From Eledone cirrhosa (lineage: Eukaryota > Mollusca > Cephalopoda > Octopoda > Eledonidae): DNA of 64,000 bases. Below the pieces are notes generated by a model. That model saw only the letters and a program-made list of their open reading frames with translations. It did no database searches and was not told the DNA's origin. The position numbers and the translations under genes were made by a program. Location of the stretch: assembly GCA_964016885.1 (NCBI GenBank), contig OZ024743.1:16852472-16916471 (forward strand). The letters run 5' to 3'. Of the stretch, positions 23,390 through 36,600 are shown one piece after another. How positions within the stretch are numbered: the stretch's first letter is position 1; each line of letters begins with the position of its first letter.

Positions 23390-24989
23390 GTTGCATTTAT
23401 CTTGCTTTATGTTCATACGAGTTATCACCAAGTCACAACCAGTGACCTCAAGAGACAACAAGGTCCGCCATGTTCAAGGAAGAACATACATACTCACACA
23501 TGCATCTTTAGTGTTTAGACTTGTGATGTACTTATATTGACAGAATCTTCCTTAGTATATGGGCAGTTCCCATTAGTACTATATTTTGTATTTCTCCTAT
23601 ACGCGGGTTTCCTGGGATCTGCGATAAGTAATCATTAGACCCCTTAGGTATCATTCCCAGAGCGCCTACAACCACTGGTATTGTTTTAGTTCTCAATTAC
23701 CACATTTTTCCAATTTCTATCTCCAGGTCCTTATACTTGCTCAATTTTTCAATTGTTTTTATAGATACATTCTTGTCTATTGGAACAGACATATCAATTA
23801 GCAGGCATACCCTCTTTTTAAAGTCCTTCAATATTATATCAGGTCTATTTGCATCTATTTTTCGGTTTGTTTGGATGCTAAAGTTCCACAAGATTGAGAT
23901 GTGATATTTTTCAAGTATGGGAGGTGGTTGATGCTCCCACCAATTCTTTTGATGGGGCAGGTCAAAATGCTTACACATTATCCAATGTATGTATTGTGCA
24001 GCTCTGTAATGCCTGTTTAGGTATTCGGTTGGAGCTATAGGACTGCACATTGAAATTATATGGTCAATGGTCTCTGGTTGTTTTTTGCTTACACGGCATA
24101 ATGGGCTGCATCCATTTTTTATTATGTTGGCTTGGTAATATTTTGTTGGCAGACACTGATCGTGTGCTGATATAATCAGTCCTTCAGTCTCCCATTTCAG
24201 TCCAGAGGATGCCAACCACTGATGGGTTAAATTTTGTCAACATCAGGATTGTTAGCTCGCTCTGGATATTTTCCATACAGAGGCTTTTCTTGCCATTTCT
24301 TAGCCAGTTTCTGTAGCAGTTCTTTCTTTGCAGTTACTTTTACCTGCTTTGCTTTTTCTGTGTTTTCCATTTCAGCAGTAAATGGGACTTCTGAAATTTG
24401 CAGTCCATTACTGTATCTTTGTGCATCTTTTGTAATGGAATATGATCTTTTGATGCTTTCGTGTTTCAAAACGAGTTTGATCATCCAATCATGTGATTCC
24501 CTTAGTTATGTAGATAATCCAATTGTTGCAGTTTTCAACGCAATGTCTAACTGGATTAACCCACGTCCTCCTTCTTTCCTAGGGAGATATTTTCTATCTA
24601 TATCTGCCTTAGGGTGATGCATTCTGTGCATGGTTAAGAATTTTCGAATTTTTGTATCGAGCCTACGGATCTCTGTGCTTGGCCAGTTGATGACATTGTA
24701 ACTGTAGGTTACTACTGGTATGGCAAGCGTGTTTATGGCATCGATCCTATTCCTTTCATTCAATTCCGTTCTTAAGATTGCTCTTACTCTGCGGTAACAT
24801 TCCTTCCTTATCCTTTCCCTCATTGTCGAGTGCTTGATTCCGTCTCCTTCACAAACACCTAGATATTTGTAAGTTTTTTCTTGATCAAGTTCTCTTATCA
24901 CGTTCCCCCGATCTAGATTAATGTCTGAACTCTTCAGCAGCTTTCCTCTGGTGAACGTTGCTTTGGCGCATTTATCTAGTCCAAACTCC
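23390..24989 (-). mobile_element. R4/Dong-like element E3, 5'-truncated
   Basis: The 3' 1.6 kb of the family, truncated within the RT thumb region at an ATT tract (24990-25012) that also carries the 3' end of the next element, E4. The 3' UTR occupies 23390-23531. Confidence 0.9.
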
Positions 24990-24991
24990 AT
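23532..24991 (-). pseudogene. R4/Dong-like ORF, thumb to endonuclease (E3)
   Basis: Three frame segments (24506-24991, 24227-24484, 23697-24215) give the post-RT region, a finger CRVSKKQPETIDHIISMC in which the second Cys is Ser, and the restriction-like endonuclease with NRPDIILKDF and LLIDMSVP. The finger defect plus frameshifts make it non-functional. Confidence 0.85.
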
Positions 24992-25012
24992 TATTATTAT
25001 TATTATTATTAT

Positions 25013-26042
25013 AGTTGCATTTATCTTGCTTTATGTTCATACGAGTTATCACCAAGTCACGACCAGTCACCTCAAGAGACAACAATTCCGCCATGTTCAA
25101 GAAAGAACATACATATTCACACATGCGTCTTTAGTGTTTAGACTTGTGATGTACTTATATTGACAGAATCTTCTTTAGTATATGGGCAGTTCCCATTAGT
25201 ACTATCTTTTGTATTTCTCCTATACGCGGGTTTCCTGTGATTTGCGATCATTAGACCCCTTAGGTATCATTTCCAGAGCGCCTACAACCACTGGTATTGT
25301 TTTAGATCTCAATTTCCACATTTTTCCAATTTCTATCTCCAGGTCCTTATATTTGCTCAATTTTTCAAATGTTTTTATAGATAGATTCTTGTCTATTGGA
25401 ACGGACATATCAATTAGCAGGCATACCCTCTTTTTAAAGTCATTCAATATTATAGCAGGTCTATTTGCATCTATTTTTCGGTCTGTTTGGATGCTAAAGT
25501 TCCACAAGATTGAGATGTGATCTTTTTCAAGTATGGGAGGTGGTTGATGCTCCCACCAATTCTTTTGATGGGGCAGGTCAAAATTCTTACACATTATCCA
25601 ATGTATGTATTGTGCAGCTCTGTAATGCCTGTTTAGGTATTCGGTTGGAGCTATAGGACTGCACATTGAAATTATATGGTCAATGGTCTCTGGTTGTTTT
25701 TTGCTTACACGGCATAATGGGCTGCATCCATTTTTTATTATGTTGGCTTGGTAATATTTTGTTAGCAGACACTGATCGTGTGCTGATATAATCAGTCCTT
25801 CAGTCTCCCATTTCAGTCCAGAGGATGCCAACCACTGATGGGTTAAATTTTGTCAACATCAGGATTGTTAGCTCGCTCTGGATATTTTCCATACAGAGGC
25901 TTTTCTTGCCATTTCTTAGCCAGTTTCTGTAGCAGTTCTTTCTTTGCAGTTACTTTTACCTGCTTTGCTTTTTCTGTGTTTTCCATTTCAGCAGTAAATG
26001 GGACTTCTGAAATTTGCAGTCCATTACTGTATCTTTGTGCAT
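25013..26042 (-). mobile_element. R4/Dong-like element E4: 3' half of an element split by LINE F
   Basis: Closely similar to E3, ending on its 5' side at GTATCTTTGTGCAT. The family sequence then continues CTTTTGTAATGG, which is found at 30654, after LINE F. E4 and E5 are therefore two halves of one insertion. Confidence 0.85.
25155..26042 (-). pseudogene. R4/Dong-like ORF C-terminal half (E4)
   Basis: Contains the same finger with Ser for Cys as E3, and the endonuclease with PD changed to PA (NRPAIILNDF), so a catalytic Asp is lost. It has a 9-nt deletion near 25249 relative to E6. Confidence 0.8.
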
Positions 26043-26559
26043 ATAAACAACAATGTAACGCAGATTTATATACAGATACATACCATATGCATATACACAC
26101 ACGTGAAAAGAAACCACACTATTGCGTGTGAGACACTATACCGGCCAATTTGACCAATTTACATTGGTAAAATATTTCTTAACATTGACTTCGCTTCTAA
26201 CCCACATACACCTTTTAATTATATATATATATACTAGGAGCTGAAAGTTAATAATTTGAAAAAAAAAATATTATTGAAAGTTTACTATAAAGAAGCAGTA
26301 TCACGGGAAAAAAAAACAAAAAAAACGTTATTTCGCTGTTAATAAACAACTGCCTTCCACAGTACGTTTCATTTAACTTACGCAGCATATTTATTTGTTT
26401 ACATGCACAGACTCTTCTACACACACACAACATTTAGGAAAACGGAAACAAAATACACAAAAAAACAGACATTTTATTTCTATCGTAATCAAGTGCGCTA
26501 AACCTATATTGTTTACATTCTGTGTTTTTCTACGGATGGGTAGAAATAACAAAATTGCC

Positions 26560-27719
26560 ATGGTGATATCCATCGATGAAATTTGCGAAAAACTGGTCGA
26601 TGTCCAAAAATAGAACATTGCCCGGAAGATCACACCTGCCATATATGTACGGAACCCGAAAACTCGTTCCGTAATCGTTGGGTCGAATGTGGAACCTGTC
26701 GCATCTCTGTCTGCTTTCAATGCGCCACAGGCTTCCGGAAGATCCCAGGCCAAAATAAGAAACATCATATTGCTCCGATGGATAGACTCTGGGAGATGGT
26801 CCAGCTAACAAACTGGTCCTTTCAGTGCCTGGACTGTATGCCTGCTTCTCCCATTGCTGCGGAACAACAACAACAACAAAGACCGAAGATCGTGTCTTCT
26901 ACCATTGTTCCTGAACAACAACAGCAAAAACCGAGGATCGTGTCTTCCTCTACCATTGTCCCTGAACAACAGCAAAAACCAACGACCGTAGCTTCTGCTA
27001 CTACCCCCGTTGAAGGACTTCATCAACAACAGCAACCCATGTCTCTCTCACCCGTTACTTTTCAACAACAACAACCGACGACTGTGTCTTCTACCATGCC
27101 TGTTGAAGGAGAAGAACAACAACAAAAACCGACCGTCAATACGGAGTTTGAGGTAATACGGCAAATGATTTCCGCTTTAAGTCAAGAAATAGCGGAAATA
27201 AAATCAAGCGTTCGTGTAGAACCCCACAATGAGGGATCTTACCGGAGTGCCTTGTTAAAAAATCTCCGCGTACCTCATGTTGAACCTAGACGCATTGAGA
27301 ATGCCACTGAATCTGCAAACCACGAAGTGATTGCCATTGGTGTGCCGGAAGACATAGTTGATCTTCAGGCATTTGCTGCCAGTTCATCCAAAGACCTGGG
27401 CTGTGCTCCCGCAAAGGGTGCTCTACGCCTTGGCCGACCAGGCCCGAAACCCAGGTTAATTAGACTGTCGTTTTCAAACTCAGCTGAGGCACTTTCATAC
27501 CTTGTAGCCTCTGATAAAGCTAGGCGTGAAAGTCGGATTGCTTTCCGAACACGTCCTGGTCTTCCACCTGATGTCCGCCCAAAGTTGCGTGCTGCAGCTT
27601 CCCTAAACCGCCGCTCGGCAGAACATGAAAGCTTCAGCCTACGAGATACCAGCTGGTCTGAAAACACTGTACCCACAACAACTGACAATAAAGTAACTGA
27701 AAAAACTCTGGGAAACTAA
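26560..27719 (+). pseudogene. LINE F ORF1: PHD-like finger protein with Gln repeats
   Basis: ATG at 26560 in a GCCATGG context begins MVISIDEICEKLVDVQK. A one-base shift at an A5 run (about 26607-26612) is needed to continue into the long frame that ends at 27719. Order: a cysteine-rich domain (CHIC, CGTC, CFQC, then CLDC), resembling a PHD/RING-type finger; five to six degenerate repeats of Gln runs followed by a Ser/Thr/Val phrase (about 26860-27135); a short amphipathic stretch EFEVIRQMISALSQEIAEIK; then a basic C-terminal domain. CR1-group ORF1 proteins with PHD fingers are known. The shift could be a mutation or programmed; I favour mutation. Confidence 0.7.
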
Positions 27720-27739
27720 ATCAGAACAACCTGCTATCC

Positions 27740-30538
27740 CTTGCACATAATCATAGACTGGAATCAAAGTACAAACTGTTGTCCTTGAATGCACGTAGTC
27801 TATGCAATAAGATTCATCTTTTTGACTCCTACGTCAAAAGTATCAACCCGGACTTCATTACAGTCACGGAAACTTGGGCACATCCCTTACTCTGTGATGG
27901 GGTTTTCAGCATGACTGGCTACAACCTGTTTCGTAAAGACCGTATTAATCGTCGTGGTGGTGGTGTAATGGGCTACTTTCGGTCAAATCTGTCGGCAATT
28001 CCTTGTGCTGATTTGAACCAATCACAGCAGGAATTTTTTTTCTGCGATATACGTATGACCATGTCAACACTGCTACTTGGAGTCGTTTACCGTCCCCCAA
28101 ATTACCATCAGGACACTCAACTTTGTGATATCCTCTGAGTTGCTGCCAGGAAGACAGCCACTTATGTTTTCATTGCAGGTGACTTCAATCACCCTGAGAT
28201 TGACTGGGAGTCCTTTCGTTGGCCGCCAAGTGCAAATGACTTCCTTGAGCTGGTGCTGGACTCGAGTTGGTCCCAGGTGGTCACCTCCCCAACGAGAGGT
28301 GACAACACTTTGGACCTACTCTTCACCACTACTCCTGAAACGGTCATTAGTGTTACTGCTGAGGAACCTTTAGGTGACTCTGATCATGCTATGATCATTG
28401 CCAATCTATCCCTCATGGGCAGTAACAAGAACCACAACCATCTCCAAACTGCTCACTTTGACTGGAATAAAGCAGACTGGAACTGTTACTGCACCGAGTT
28501 GCAACGGCCAAACTGGCTTGAGTTCTATGACTCTGGAGATGTCAACACTGTACTCCAGAACATCCTGAGCTCAATATGGACAGCATGTTCAGCATTGGTG
28601 CCACGTAAGCGGAAAAAACACCCCAAAAGCGCAATTTGGGAGACTGCAGCAGTCCGTCTTGCCAGAAAAGAACGGCGCAATGTTGAACGTGAGTACAAAC
28701 TTCACAAATCAGACATTAATAGGAAGAGGCGAAATAGATCGTCCAACCACCTCAAACAGGTGACAAAAAAGGCAGTGCTTCAATTTGAGCAGCGCATAGC
28801 AACCAGCCGTGACAGTAAGGTGTTCTGGAAGTATGTTGACTCAAAGCAGAGGCCCAACTCTCCAGTTGGTCCTCTTCGCAATCCCCACAGAAGCCAGGTT
28901 ACTGACGACCACAAGGAATGCGCAGAGCTCATTGCTGAATGCTATGCAGGCATTTTCACCATTGAAGACCAGAGTGTACCGTCTCCACCACCTATGACAC
29001 CGGACTCTATTACAACCATGGAATTTACACCTGCAATGCTGCGACGTCACCTAAAAAATAAACGAAACCATGCCTCTCCTGGTCTTGATGGTGTTACGTA
29101 CCTGCTTCTTAAACGTGGTGGGTACTTCCTTCTACACCAGTTATCACACTTCTTCCAATTCTGTCTGAACAACAGTGCTACTCCAGAGCAGTGGAAAACT
29201 GCCAGTGTCATTCCTCTGTTCAAAAAGGGTGACCGCACATGACCTGTGAACTATCGTCCAGTCAGAATTACTAGTTGCATCGCCAAACTGATGGAATCCT
29301 GTGTCAGAGAAACACTTTGGAACTTCTGGAGCTCTCACAGTCTTAACCGGCCCTCGTAATTTGGATTTATCCCCAACTCCAGCTGCTGTGATCAACTTAT
29401 AGAGTTTCTTGAGGACATCACCCGGATCACTGATGGCGGCTCATGGGTGGATGTTGTTTACCTTGACTTTGCGAAGGCCTTCAATTCTGTGCCACACAAA
29501 AGGCTTATGGCAAAACTCTCTGAAATGGGTGTGAAGGATGATCTTTTTAACTGGTTGAAGTCCTTCATTCTCAGTCGAAGAGAGGTAGTCACGGTTCTGG
29601 GACAGCATTCCTCACCATATGAGATGTCATCTGGTGTACCTCAGGGATCTGTTCTTGGCCCCCTTTTGTTTGTGGCATATATTAATGACATAGATGCCAA
29701 CTTAAGGAATGCCACAGTACTAAAGTACGCAGACGACATCAAGCTGTACCTTGAGATAAAAAGGACAGATCCTGAACACAATAGATCTTGCTTGCAGTCT
29801 GACCTGGACATAATGCAACAGTGGATCTCAGACTGGCAACTCAAGCTAGCTGTGGACAAGTGCACCACCATGCATTTTGGGAGTAAAAACCCAGCGTCCA
29901 CATACTCCCTCCACAGCACTAATATCAAGAAGTCTTCCTGTGAACGTGACCTGGGCATTACGGTCAGCAGCGATTTGCGTTGGACGAGGCACGTCTCTAA
30001 AATTGTCAAGAGGGCCGAGGGTGTCTTAGCATCACTCAGCAAGACCTTTGTCAGCCGCTCTCCAGATATCTATATAAGGCTGTATACAGCTATGGTGCAA
30101 CCACACTTAGAATTTGCATCACCAGTCTGGAACCCCTATCTTGCTCAGGACATTAACCGCCTGGAAACTGTTCAGAGACGTGCAACCAAGCGAATACCCT
30201 CCATCAGGCATCTACCATACTCTGAGCGCCTTGCTTCCCTGGGCATGGATTCATTGAAGCTCCGACGCCTGGCAACTGACTTGGTAAACACCCACAAAAT
30301 TGTTAACCATGTTGCCAACAACAACCCTGAGTACCTTTTCGATGTCCATGTATCTAACACACGTGGACATGCCCACAAAGTAAGAAAACAGCACAGTTCC
30401 CATGACTTTCGGAAACATTTTTTCACGCTCAGAGTTGCTGAAGCATGGAACAAACTACCTGCATCAGTTGTTAGCTGTCGAGACACTGCATCCTGTAAGG
30501 CCTCCATGCTTCCCGAGAACCGCCAACAGAACAGCTAA
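27740..30538 (+). pseudogene. LINE F ORF2: APE endonuclease and reverse transcriptase, three stops
   Basis: One frame throughout with stops at 28136, 29240 and 29357. The endonuclease starts with LLSLNARSLCNK, then TVTETW and GDFNHPEIDW, and DSDHAM closes it. The RT has VVYLDFAKAFNSVPHK (A), SGVPQGSVLGPLLF (B) and LKYADDIKLYL (C), and the C-terminal phrase RRATKRIPSIRHLPYSERL typical of CR1/Jockey ORF2. The C-terminal zinc finger of some LINEs is absent. The true start is uncertain because the frame is open back past the end of ORF1 without an ATG. Confidence 0.85.
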
Positions 30539-30653
30539 CACATACACACATGTACTTCCCTGACACTTGTGTATTATTCTATGTACTATATTGACGAGTT
30601 TTAGTGCACCTGAGCACTTTACACAATAATTTCATTATTATTATTATTATTTA

Positions 30654-33527
30654 TTTTTGTAATGGAATATGATCTTTTGATGCTTTCGTGTTTCAAAACG
30701 AGTTTGATCATCCAATCATGTGATTCCCTTAGTTATGTAGATAATCCAATTGTTGCAGTTTTCAACGCAATGTCTAACTGGATTAACCCACGTCCTCCTT
30801 CTTTCCTAGGGAGATATTTTCTATCTATATCTGCCTTAGGGTGATGCATTCTGTGCATGGTTAAGAATTTTCGAATTTTTGTATCGAGCCTACGGATCTC
30901 TGTGCTTGGCCAGTTGATGACATTGTAACTGTAGGTTACTACTGGTATGGCAAGCGTGTTTATGGCATCGATCCTATTCCTTGCATTCAATTCCGTTCTT
31001 AAGATTGCTCTTACTCTGCGGTAACATTCCTTCCTTATCCTTTCCCTCATTGTCGAGTGCTTGATTCCGTCTCCTTCACAAACACCTAGGTATTTGTAAG
31101 TTTTTTCTTGATCAAGTTCTCTTATCACGTTTCCCCGATCAAGATTAATGTCTGAACTCTTCAGCAGCTTTCCTCTGGTGAACGTTGCTTTGGCGCAGTC
31201 ATCACTGAACTGCTCCACAGTTCATCATTTTTTGCAAATAGTTTCAGGTCATCCACGTAGAACAAGTGATTAATGGTTTTGTCATAGACTTTATATCCAT
31301 GTTTTGTTTCATTGAGCATTTTACTTAATGGTATAAGTGCGATGCAGAATAAAAGCGGTGATAAAGAGTCACCATGAAAAATTCCACAATTAATATTAAC
31401 TTCTCCAGCTTCCAGTGATTTTGTTTCACTATTCAAAAGGAGTGTCGTTTTCCATGTTTTCATACTGAATGACAAAAACCTCCTGACAACGGGGGATATT
31501 GTGAAAATCTCAAAACATTTTTCAATCCAACTGTGTGGCAATCTATCGAATGCTTTTTTATAATCTATCCAAGCAATTGATAGATTGTTGTGTCTATTAT
31601 GACTATCTTCCAGTATCATTTTGTTAACCAAAAGCTGATCCTTACAGCCATATGAGCCTCGTTTACACCCTTTCTGCTCAATGGGAAATAGGTCATTGGT
31701 TATCAGGTGGTCTTATGTGTATTCAGTTAGGACTGATGTTAAAATGTTATACATTGTGGTCAAGCAAGTTAACGGTCTGTAATTTTTGGGATTGTTTGTC
31801 TCATCATTCTTTGGAAGCAGAAATGTAATGCCGTTAAATAGCCATGATGTTATCTTTTCTGGCTCCTTAACTATTTCATTGTAAAGTTGGGCTAACAGCT
31901 CATGAGACTCTGTGAAGGCATTTATCCAAAAGTTTTGTATTTTGTCTTTTCCTGGGGATTTCCATTTGCTGGTTTTTCTTAGAGCCAAGCGCAACTGTTC
32001 AACTGTTATATTTTCCCATATTTGTTCCTCAAGGTGAGCTGTATCTTTCATTTGTCTGTCTATCCATGGGGCATGTATGTTATGAACTTTTTCTTCGGCC
32101 CAGATCTTTTCCCAGAATTCTTGCACTTCCTCCTTGGGTGGTATTGATTTAGCAGTTATTGTTGACTTACCAATTTTTCTGCAGAAGTTTCTTTGGTTGT
32201 TTTTGAACATATTATTGTCCTTATAGAATCTAGATCGTTTTCATAGTGGCTTATTCGAGCAGCTTTGGCCGACAGTTTTTGCTTGATTATTTCTATCAGC
32301 AAGTCTATGTCACTTGGTGATTTTATACTGTACTTTATTTTCAATTTTCTAAGTTTAGTTTGTTTAACATGTTCACCTACTTTATAGTTTGTTAAAATTT
32401 CTATGTCAGATCGGAGAAGGTTTATTTGGCGACTGATGTTCTCTTGCCAAGTAGATTTCTTGTGGAAATTCCTTTGTTTTTCATCTTCACTCCACATAAG
32501 TGAGTGGTGACTTTAGCCGATGCATAATAGAGATGATTTAAATCAGTAATGTTTAGTTTGTTTGTGATGATAATGTTTTTGAGAATTATGTTAGTCTTGT
32601 GTATTATCTTTTGGTTCTGTTTGGAGATCTGGATCTTACGGAGGGTGTCTCGTTCCCTCATGTCAGATTCTTTCATTTTCATCCATTCGATCATAATTTC
32701 ATCCTTCAATTTGGCAAGTTCATTCCCATTCATTTCTTTATCATTTACGATCTCATTATTTTCATTTGGAGTTTCATATTGAGCATGCACTCCCTCCACT
32801 TTTTCGATCCTTTCTTTAATTTGTTGTGTTGCCAGTGATTCCGCCTCAACCCTGGGATTCGAAGTGTTACAATTTACCTCCTTTTCACTGACACATGTTT
32901 CATTTTCCCTTCGCTGACTTTGTGCTAATAGCCTGATCTGATAAATTTCTATATCAGTTAGTAACTTTTTTTTTACAATATTTCTTCGTATATTGGCTAG
33001 TTTGTTACTGTCAATATAGCCTCAGTTTTCGGGATGTTTCTTTTTACAGTTGATCTATGTCTGTTCTGTATTCGATTTATTTGATGGGTAGTACATGGCA
33101 GTGTAGAAAGCCTCAAGGACTTCTTTATTATCTTCCCTTGACCATTTTTCTCTCTTTTTCTTTGGATTTCTTGGTGGTGAGCATGGAGGGCCAACAGTAG
33201 GAGTATTCCGGTTATGGGAGGTCTCCAGCTCCAAAGTGATGGGAAGGTTTGAACCATTAGCTGATTTTTCGACCCCAGTCTGGTTCCTCTCTGAGGGACG
33301 CGGCCCTTTTTTACCCGGGTGACGGCCCATCCGGTATGAGATTTTATCATTAGACATTTACTTTATTTTGTCGCGTTTTATCCTTATCCGCCAAGGGTTA
33401 ATCATTTCGTGTTACCACTTCTAGAATGAGTGTCAACCAATACTAGAGGGGTCGTCCTCCCCTAGAGACACGGCTATTCCCCGCCGGCCGCCATCCCGGT
33501 ATTTCTGGGTCACGGGGTTTTCTTTTT
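30654..33527 (-). mobile_element. R4/Dong-like element E5: 5' half of the element split by LINE F
   Basis: Continues E4 upstream. The 5' end near 33527 (GGTCACGGGG ... poly-T on the plus strand) meets the 3' ATT tail of E6. It supplies the only complete N-terminal region of this subfamily in the window. Confidence 0.85.
30733..33357 (-). pseudogene. R4/Dong-like ORF N-terminal half with Myb-like domain (E5)
   Basis: Starts MSNDKISYRMGRHPGKKG at 33357. A Myb-like segment KREKWSREDNKEVLEAF lies about 70 residues in; such N-terminal DNA-binding domains are usual in RLE-type elements such as R2 and R4. A Lys/Glu-rich linker, RT fingers, motif A (WIDYKKAFDRLPHSW), motif B (FHGDSLSPLLF) and YVDD follow, in six frame segments. 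Two small deletions near 31200 remove residues retained by E6. Dead copy. Confidence 0.8.
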
Positions 33528-33539
33528 TGTTGTTTTTTT

Positions 33540-33557
33540 TAATTATTATTATTATTT
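33540..33557. repeat. ATT tract between E5 5' end and E6 3' end
   Basis: Short ATT run; E6 3' UTR begins at TTTGCATTTATCTTGC. Confidence 0.9.
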
Positions 33558-36500
33558 GCATTTATCTTGCTTTATGTTCATACGAGTTATCACCAAGTCT
33601 CAACAGTGACCTCAAGAGACAACAATGTCCGCCATGTTCAAGAAAGAACACACATATTCACACATGCATCCTTAGTGTTTAGACTTGTGATGTACTTATA
33701 TTGACAGGATCTTCCTTAGTATATGGGCAGTTCCCATTAGTACTATCTTTTGTATTTCTCCTATACGCGGGTTTCCTGGGATTTGCGATAAGTAGTCGTT
33801 AGACCCCTTAGGTATCATTCCCAGAGCGCCTACAAACACTGGTATTGTTTTAGTTCTCAATTTCCAAATTTTTCCAATTTCTATCTCCAGGTCCTTATAC
33901 TTGCTCAATTTTTCAAATGTTTTTATAGATACATTCTTGTCTATTGGAACAGACATATCAATTAGCAGGCATACCCTCCTTTGAAAGTCCTTCAATATTA
34001 TATCAGGTCTATTTGCATCTATTTTTCGGTCTGTTTGGATGCTAAAGTTCCACAAGATTGAGATGTGATCTTTTTCAAGTATGGGAGGTGGTTGATGCTC
34101 CCACCAATTCTTTTGATGGGGCAGGTCAAAATGCTTACACATTATCCAATGTATGTATTGTGCAGCTCTGTCATGCCTGTTTAGGTATTCGGTTGGAGCT
34201 ATAGGACTGCACATTGAAATTATATGGTCAATGGTCTCTGGTTGTTTTTTGCATACACGGCATAATGGGCTGCACCCATTTTTTATTATGTTGGCTTGGT
34301 AATTTTTTGTTGGCAGACACTGATCTTGTGCGGATATAATCAGTCCTTCAGTCTCCGATTTCAGTCCAGAGGATGCCAACCACTGATGGGTTAAAGTTTT
34401 GTCAACATCAGGATTGTTAGCTCGCTCTGGGTATTTTCCATACAGAGGCTTTTCTTGCCATTTCTTAGCCAGTTTCTGTTGCAGTTCTTTCTTTCCAGTT
34501 ACTTTTACCTGCTTTGCTTTTTCTGTGTTTTCCATTTCAGCAGTAAATGGGACTTCTGAAATTTGTAGTCCATTACTGTATCTTTGTGCATCTTTTGTAA
34601 TGGAATATGATCTTTTGGTGCTTTCGTGTTTCAAAACGAGTTTGATCATCCAATCATGTGATTCCCTTAGATATGTGGATAATCCAATTGTTGCAGTTTT
34701 CAACGCAATGTCTAACTGGATTAACCCACGTCCTCCTTCTTTCCTAGGGAGATATATTCTATCTATGTCTGCCTTAGGGTGATGCATTCTGTGCATGGCT
34801 AAGAATTTTCGGATTTTTGTATCGAGCCTACGGATCTCTGTTCTTGACCAGTTGATGACATTGTAACTGTAGGTTACTACTGGTATTGCAAGCGTATTTA
34901 TGGCATCGATCCTATTCCTTGCATTCAATTCCGTTCTTAAGATTGCTCTGACTCTGCGGTAACATTCCTTCCTTATCCTTTCCCTCATTGTCGAGTGCTT
35001 GATTCCGTCTCCTTCACAAACACCTAGATATTTGTAAGTTTGTTCTTGATCAAGCTCTCTTATCACGTTCCCCCGATCAAGATTAATGTCTGAACTCTTC
35101 AGCAGCTTTCCTCTGGTGAACGTTGCTTTGGCGCATTTATCCAGTCCAAACTCCATTTTAATGTCATCACTGAACTGCTTCACAGTGGATAATAGCCCTT
35201 GCAATTGTTCATCATTTTTTGCAAATAGTTTCAGGTCATCCATGTAGAACAGGTGATTAATGGTTTTGTCATAGACTCTATATCCATGTTTTGTTTCATT
35301 GAGCATTTTACTTAATGGTATAAGTGCGATGCAGAATAAAAGCGGTGATAAAGAGTCACCCTGAAAAATTCCACAATTAATGTTAACTTCTCCAGCTTCC
35401 AGTGATTTTGTTTCACTATTCAAAAGTAATGTCGTTCTCCATGTCCTCATACTGAATGACAAAAACCTCCTGACAACGGGGGATATTTTGAAAATCTCTA
35501 AACATTTTTCAATCCAACTGTGTGGCAAACTATCAAATGCTTTTTTATAATCTATCCAAGCAATCGATAGATTTTTGTGTCTATTATGACAATCTTCCAG
35601 TATCATTTTGTTAACCAGAAGCTGATCCTTACAGCCATATGAGCCTCGTTTACACCCTTTCTGCTCAATGGGAAATAGGTCATTTGTTATCAGGTGGTCA
35701 TATGTGTATTCAGTTAGGACTGATGTTAAAATTTTATACATTGTGGTCAAGCAGGTTATCGGTCTGTAATTTTTGGGATTGTTTGTCTCATCATTCTTCG
35801 GTAGCAGGAATGTAATGCCGTTAACTAGCCATGATGGTATCTTTTCTGGCTCCTTAACTATTTCATTGTAAAGTTGGGCTAACAGCTCATGAGACTCTGT
35901 GAAGGCATTTATCCAAAAGTTTTGTATTTTGTCTTTTCCTGGGGATTTCCATTTGCTGGTTTTTCTTAGAGCCAAGCGCAGCTGTTCAACTGTTATATTT
36001 TCCCATGTTTGTTCTTCAAGGTGAGCTGTTTCTTTCATTTGTCTGTCTATCCATGGGGCATGTATGTTATGAACTTTTTCTTCGGCCCAGATCTTTTCCC
36101 AGAATTCTTGCACTTCCTCCTTGGGTGGTATTGATTTAGCAGTTATTGTTGACTTACCAATTTTTCTGTAGAAGTTTCTTTGGTTGTTTTTGAACATATT
36201 ATTGTCCTTATAGAATCTAGATCGTTTTTCAAAGCGCCTTATACGAGCAGCTTTGGCCGACACTTTTTGCATGATTGTTTCTATCAGCATGTCTATGTCA
36301 CATGTTGATCTTATACTGTACTTTTTTTTCAATTTTCTAAGTTTAGTTTGTTTAACATGTTCACCTACTTTATAGTTTGTTAAAATTTCTATGTCAGATC
36401 GGAGAAGGTTTATTTGGCGATTGATGTTATCTTGCCAAGTAGATTTCTTGTGGGAATTCCTTTGTTTTTTCATCTTCACTCCACATAAGTGAGTGGTGAC

Positions 36501-36600
36501 TTTAGCCGATGCATAATAGAGATGATTTAAGTCAGTAATGTTTATTTTGTTTGTGATGATAATGTTTTTGAGAATTATGTTAGTCTTGTGCATTATCTTT
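33558..36600 (-). mobile_element. R4/Dong-like element E6, 5'-truncated, long open frame
   Basis: Truncated in the N-terminal linker at CATTATCTTTT, where an ATT tract (36598-36623) joins it head-to-head to Tx1 copy C. The rest of its 5' end is not found beyond copy C, so this is truncation and not interruption. Confidence 0.9.

Larger units (their letters stand above)
26043..30653 (+). mobile_element. CR1/Jockey-type LINE (F) inserted in an R4-like element
   Basis: Two ORFs, then a 3' UTR with a short hairpin (GTGCACCTGAGCAC, 30604-30617) and an ATT tail (30633-30652). The limits are the two broken edges of the R4-like host. The first ~500 nt (26043-26535) have no coding signature and contain CA-rich and AT-rich stretches; they may be the LINE 5' UTR or older inserted sequence. 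No target-site duplication is obvious. CR1/Jockey superfamily by RT style; the exact clade is not decided. Confidence 0.85.
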
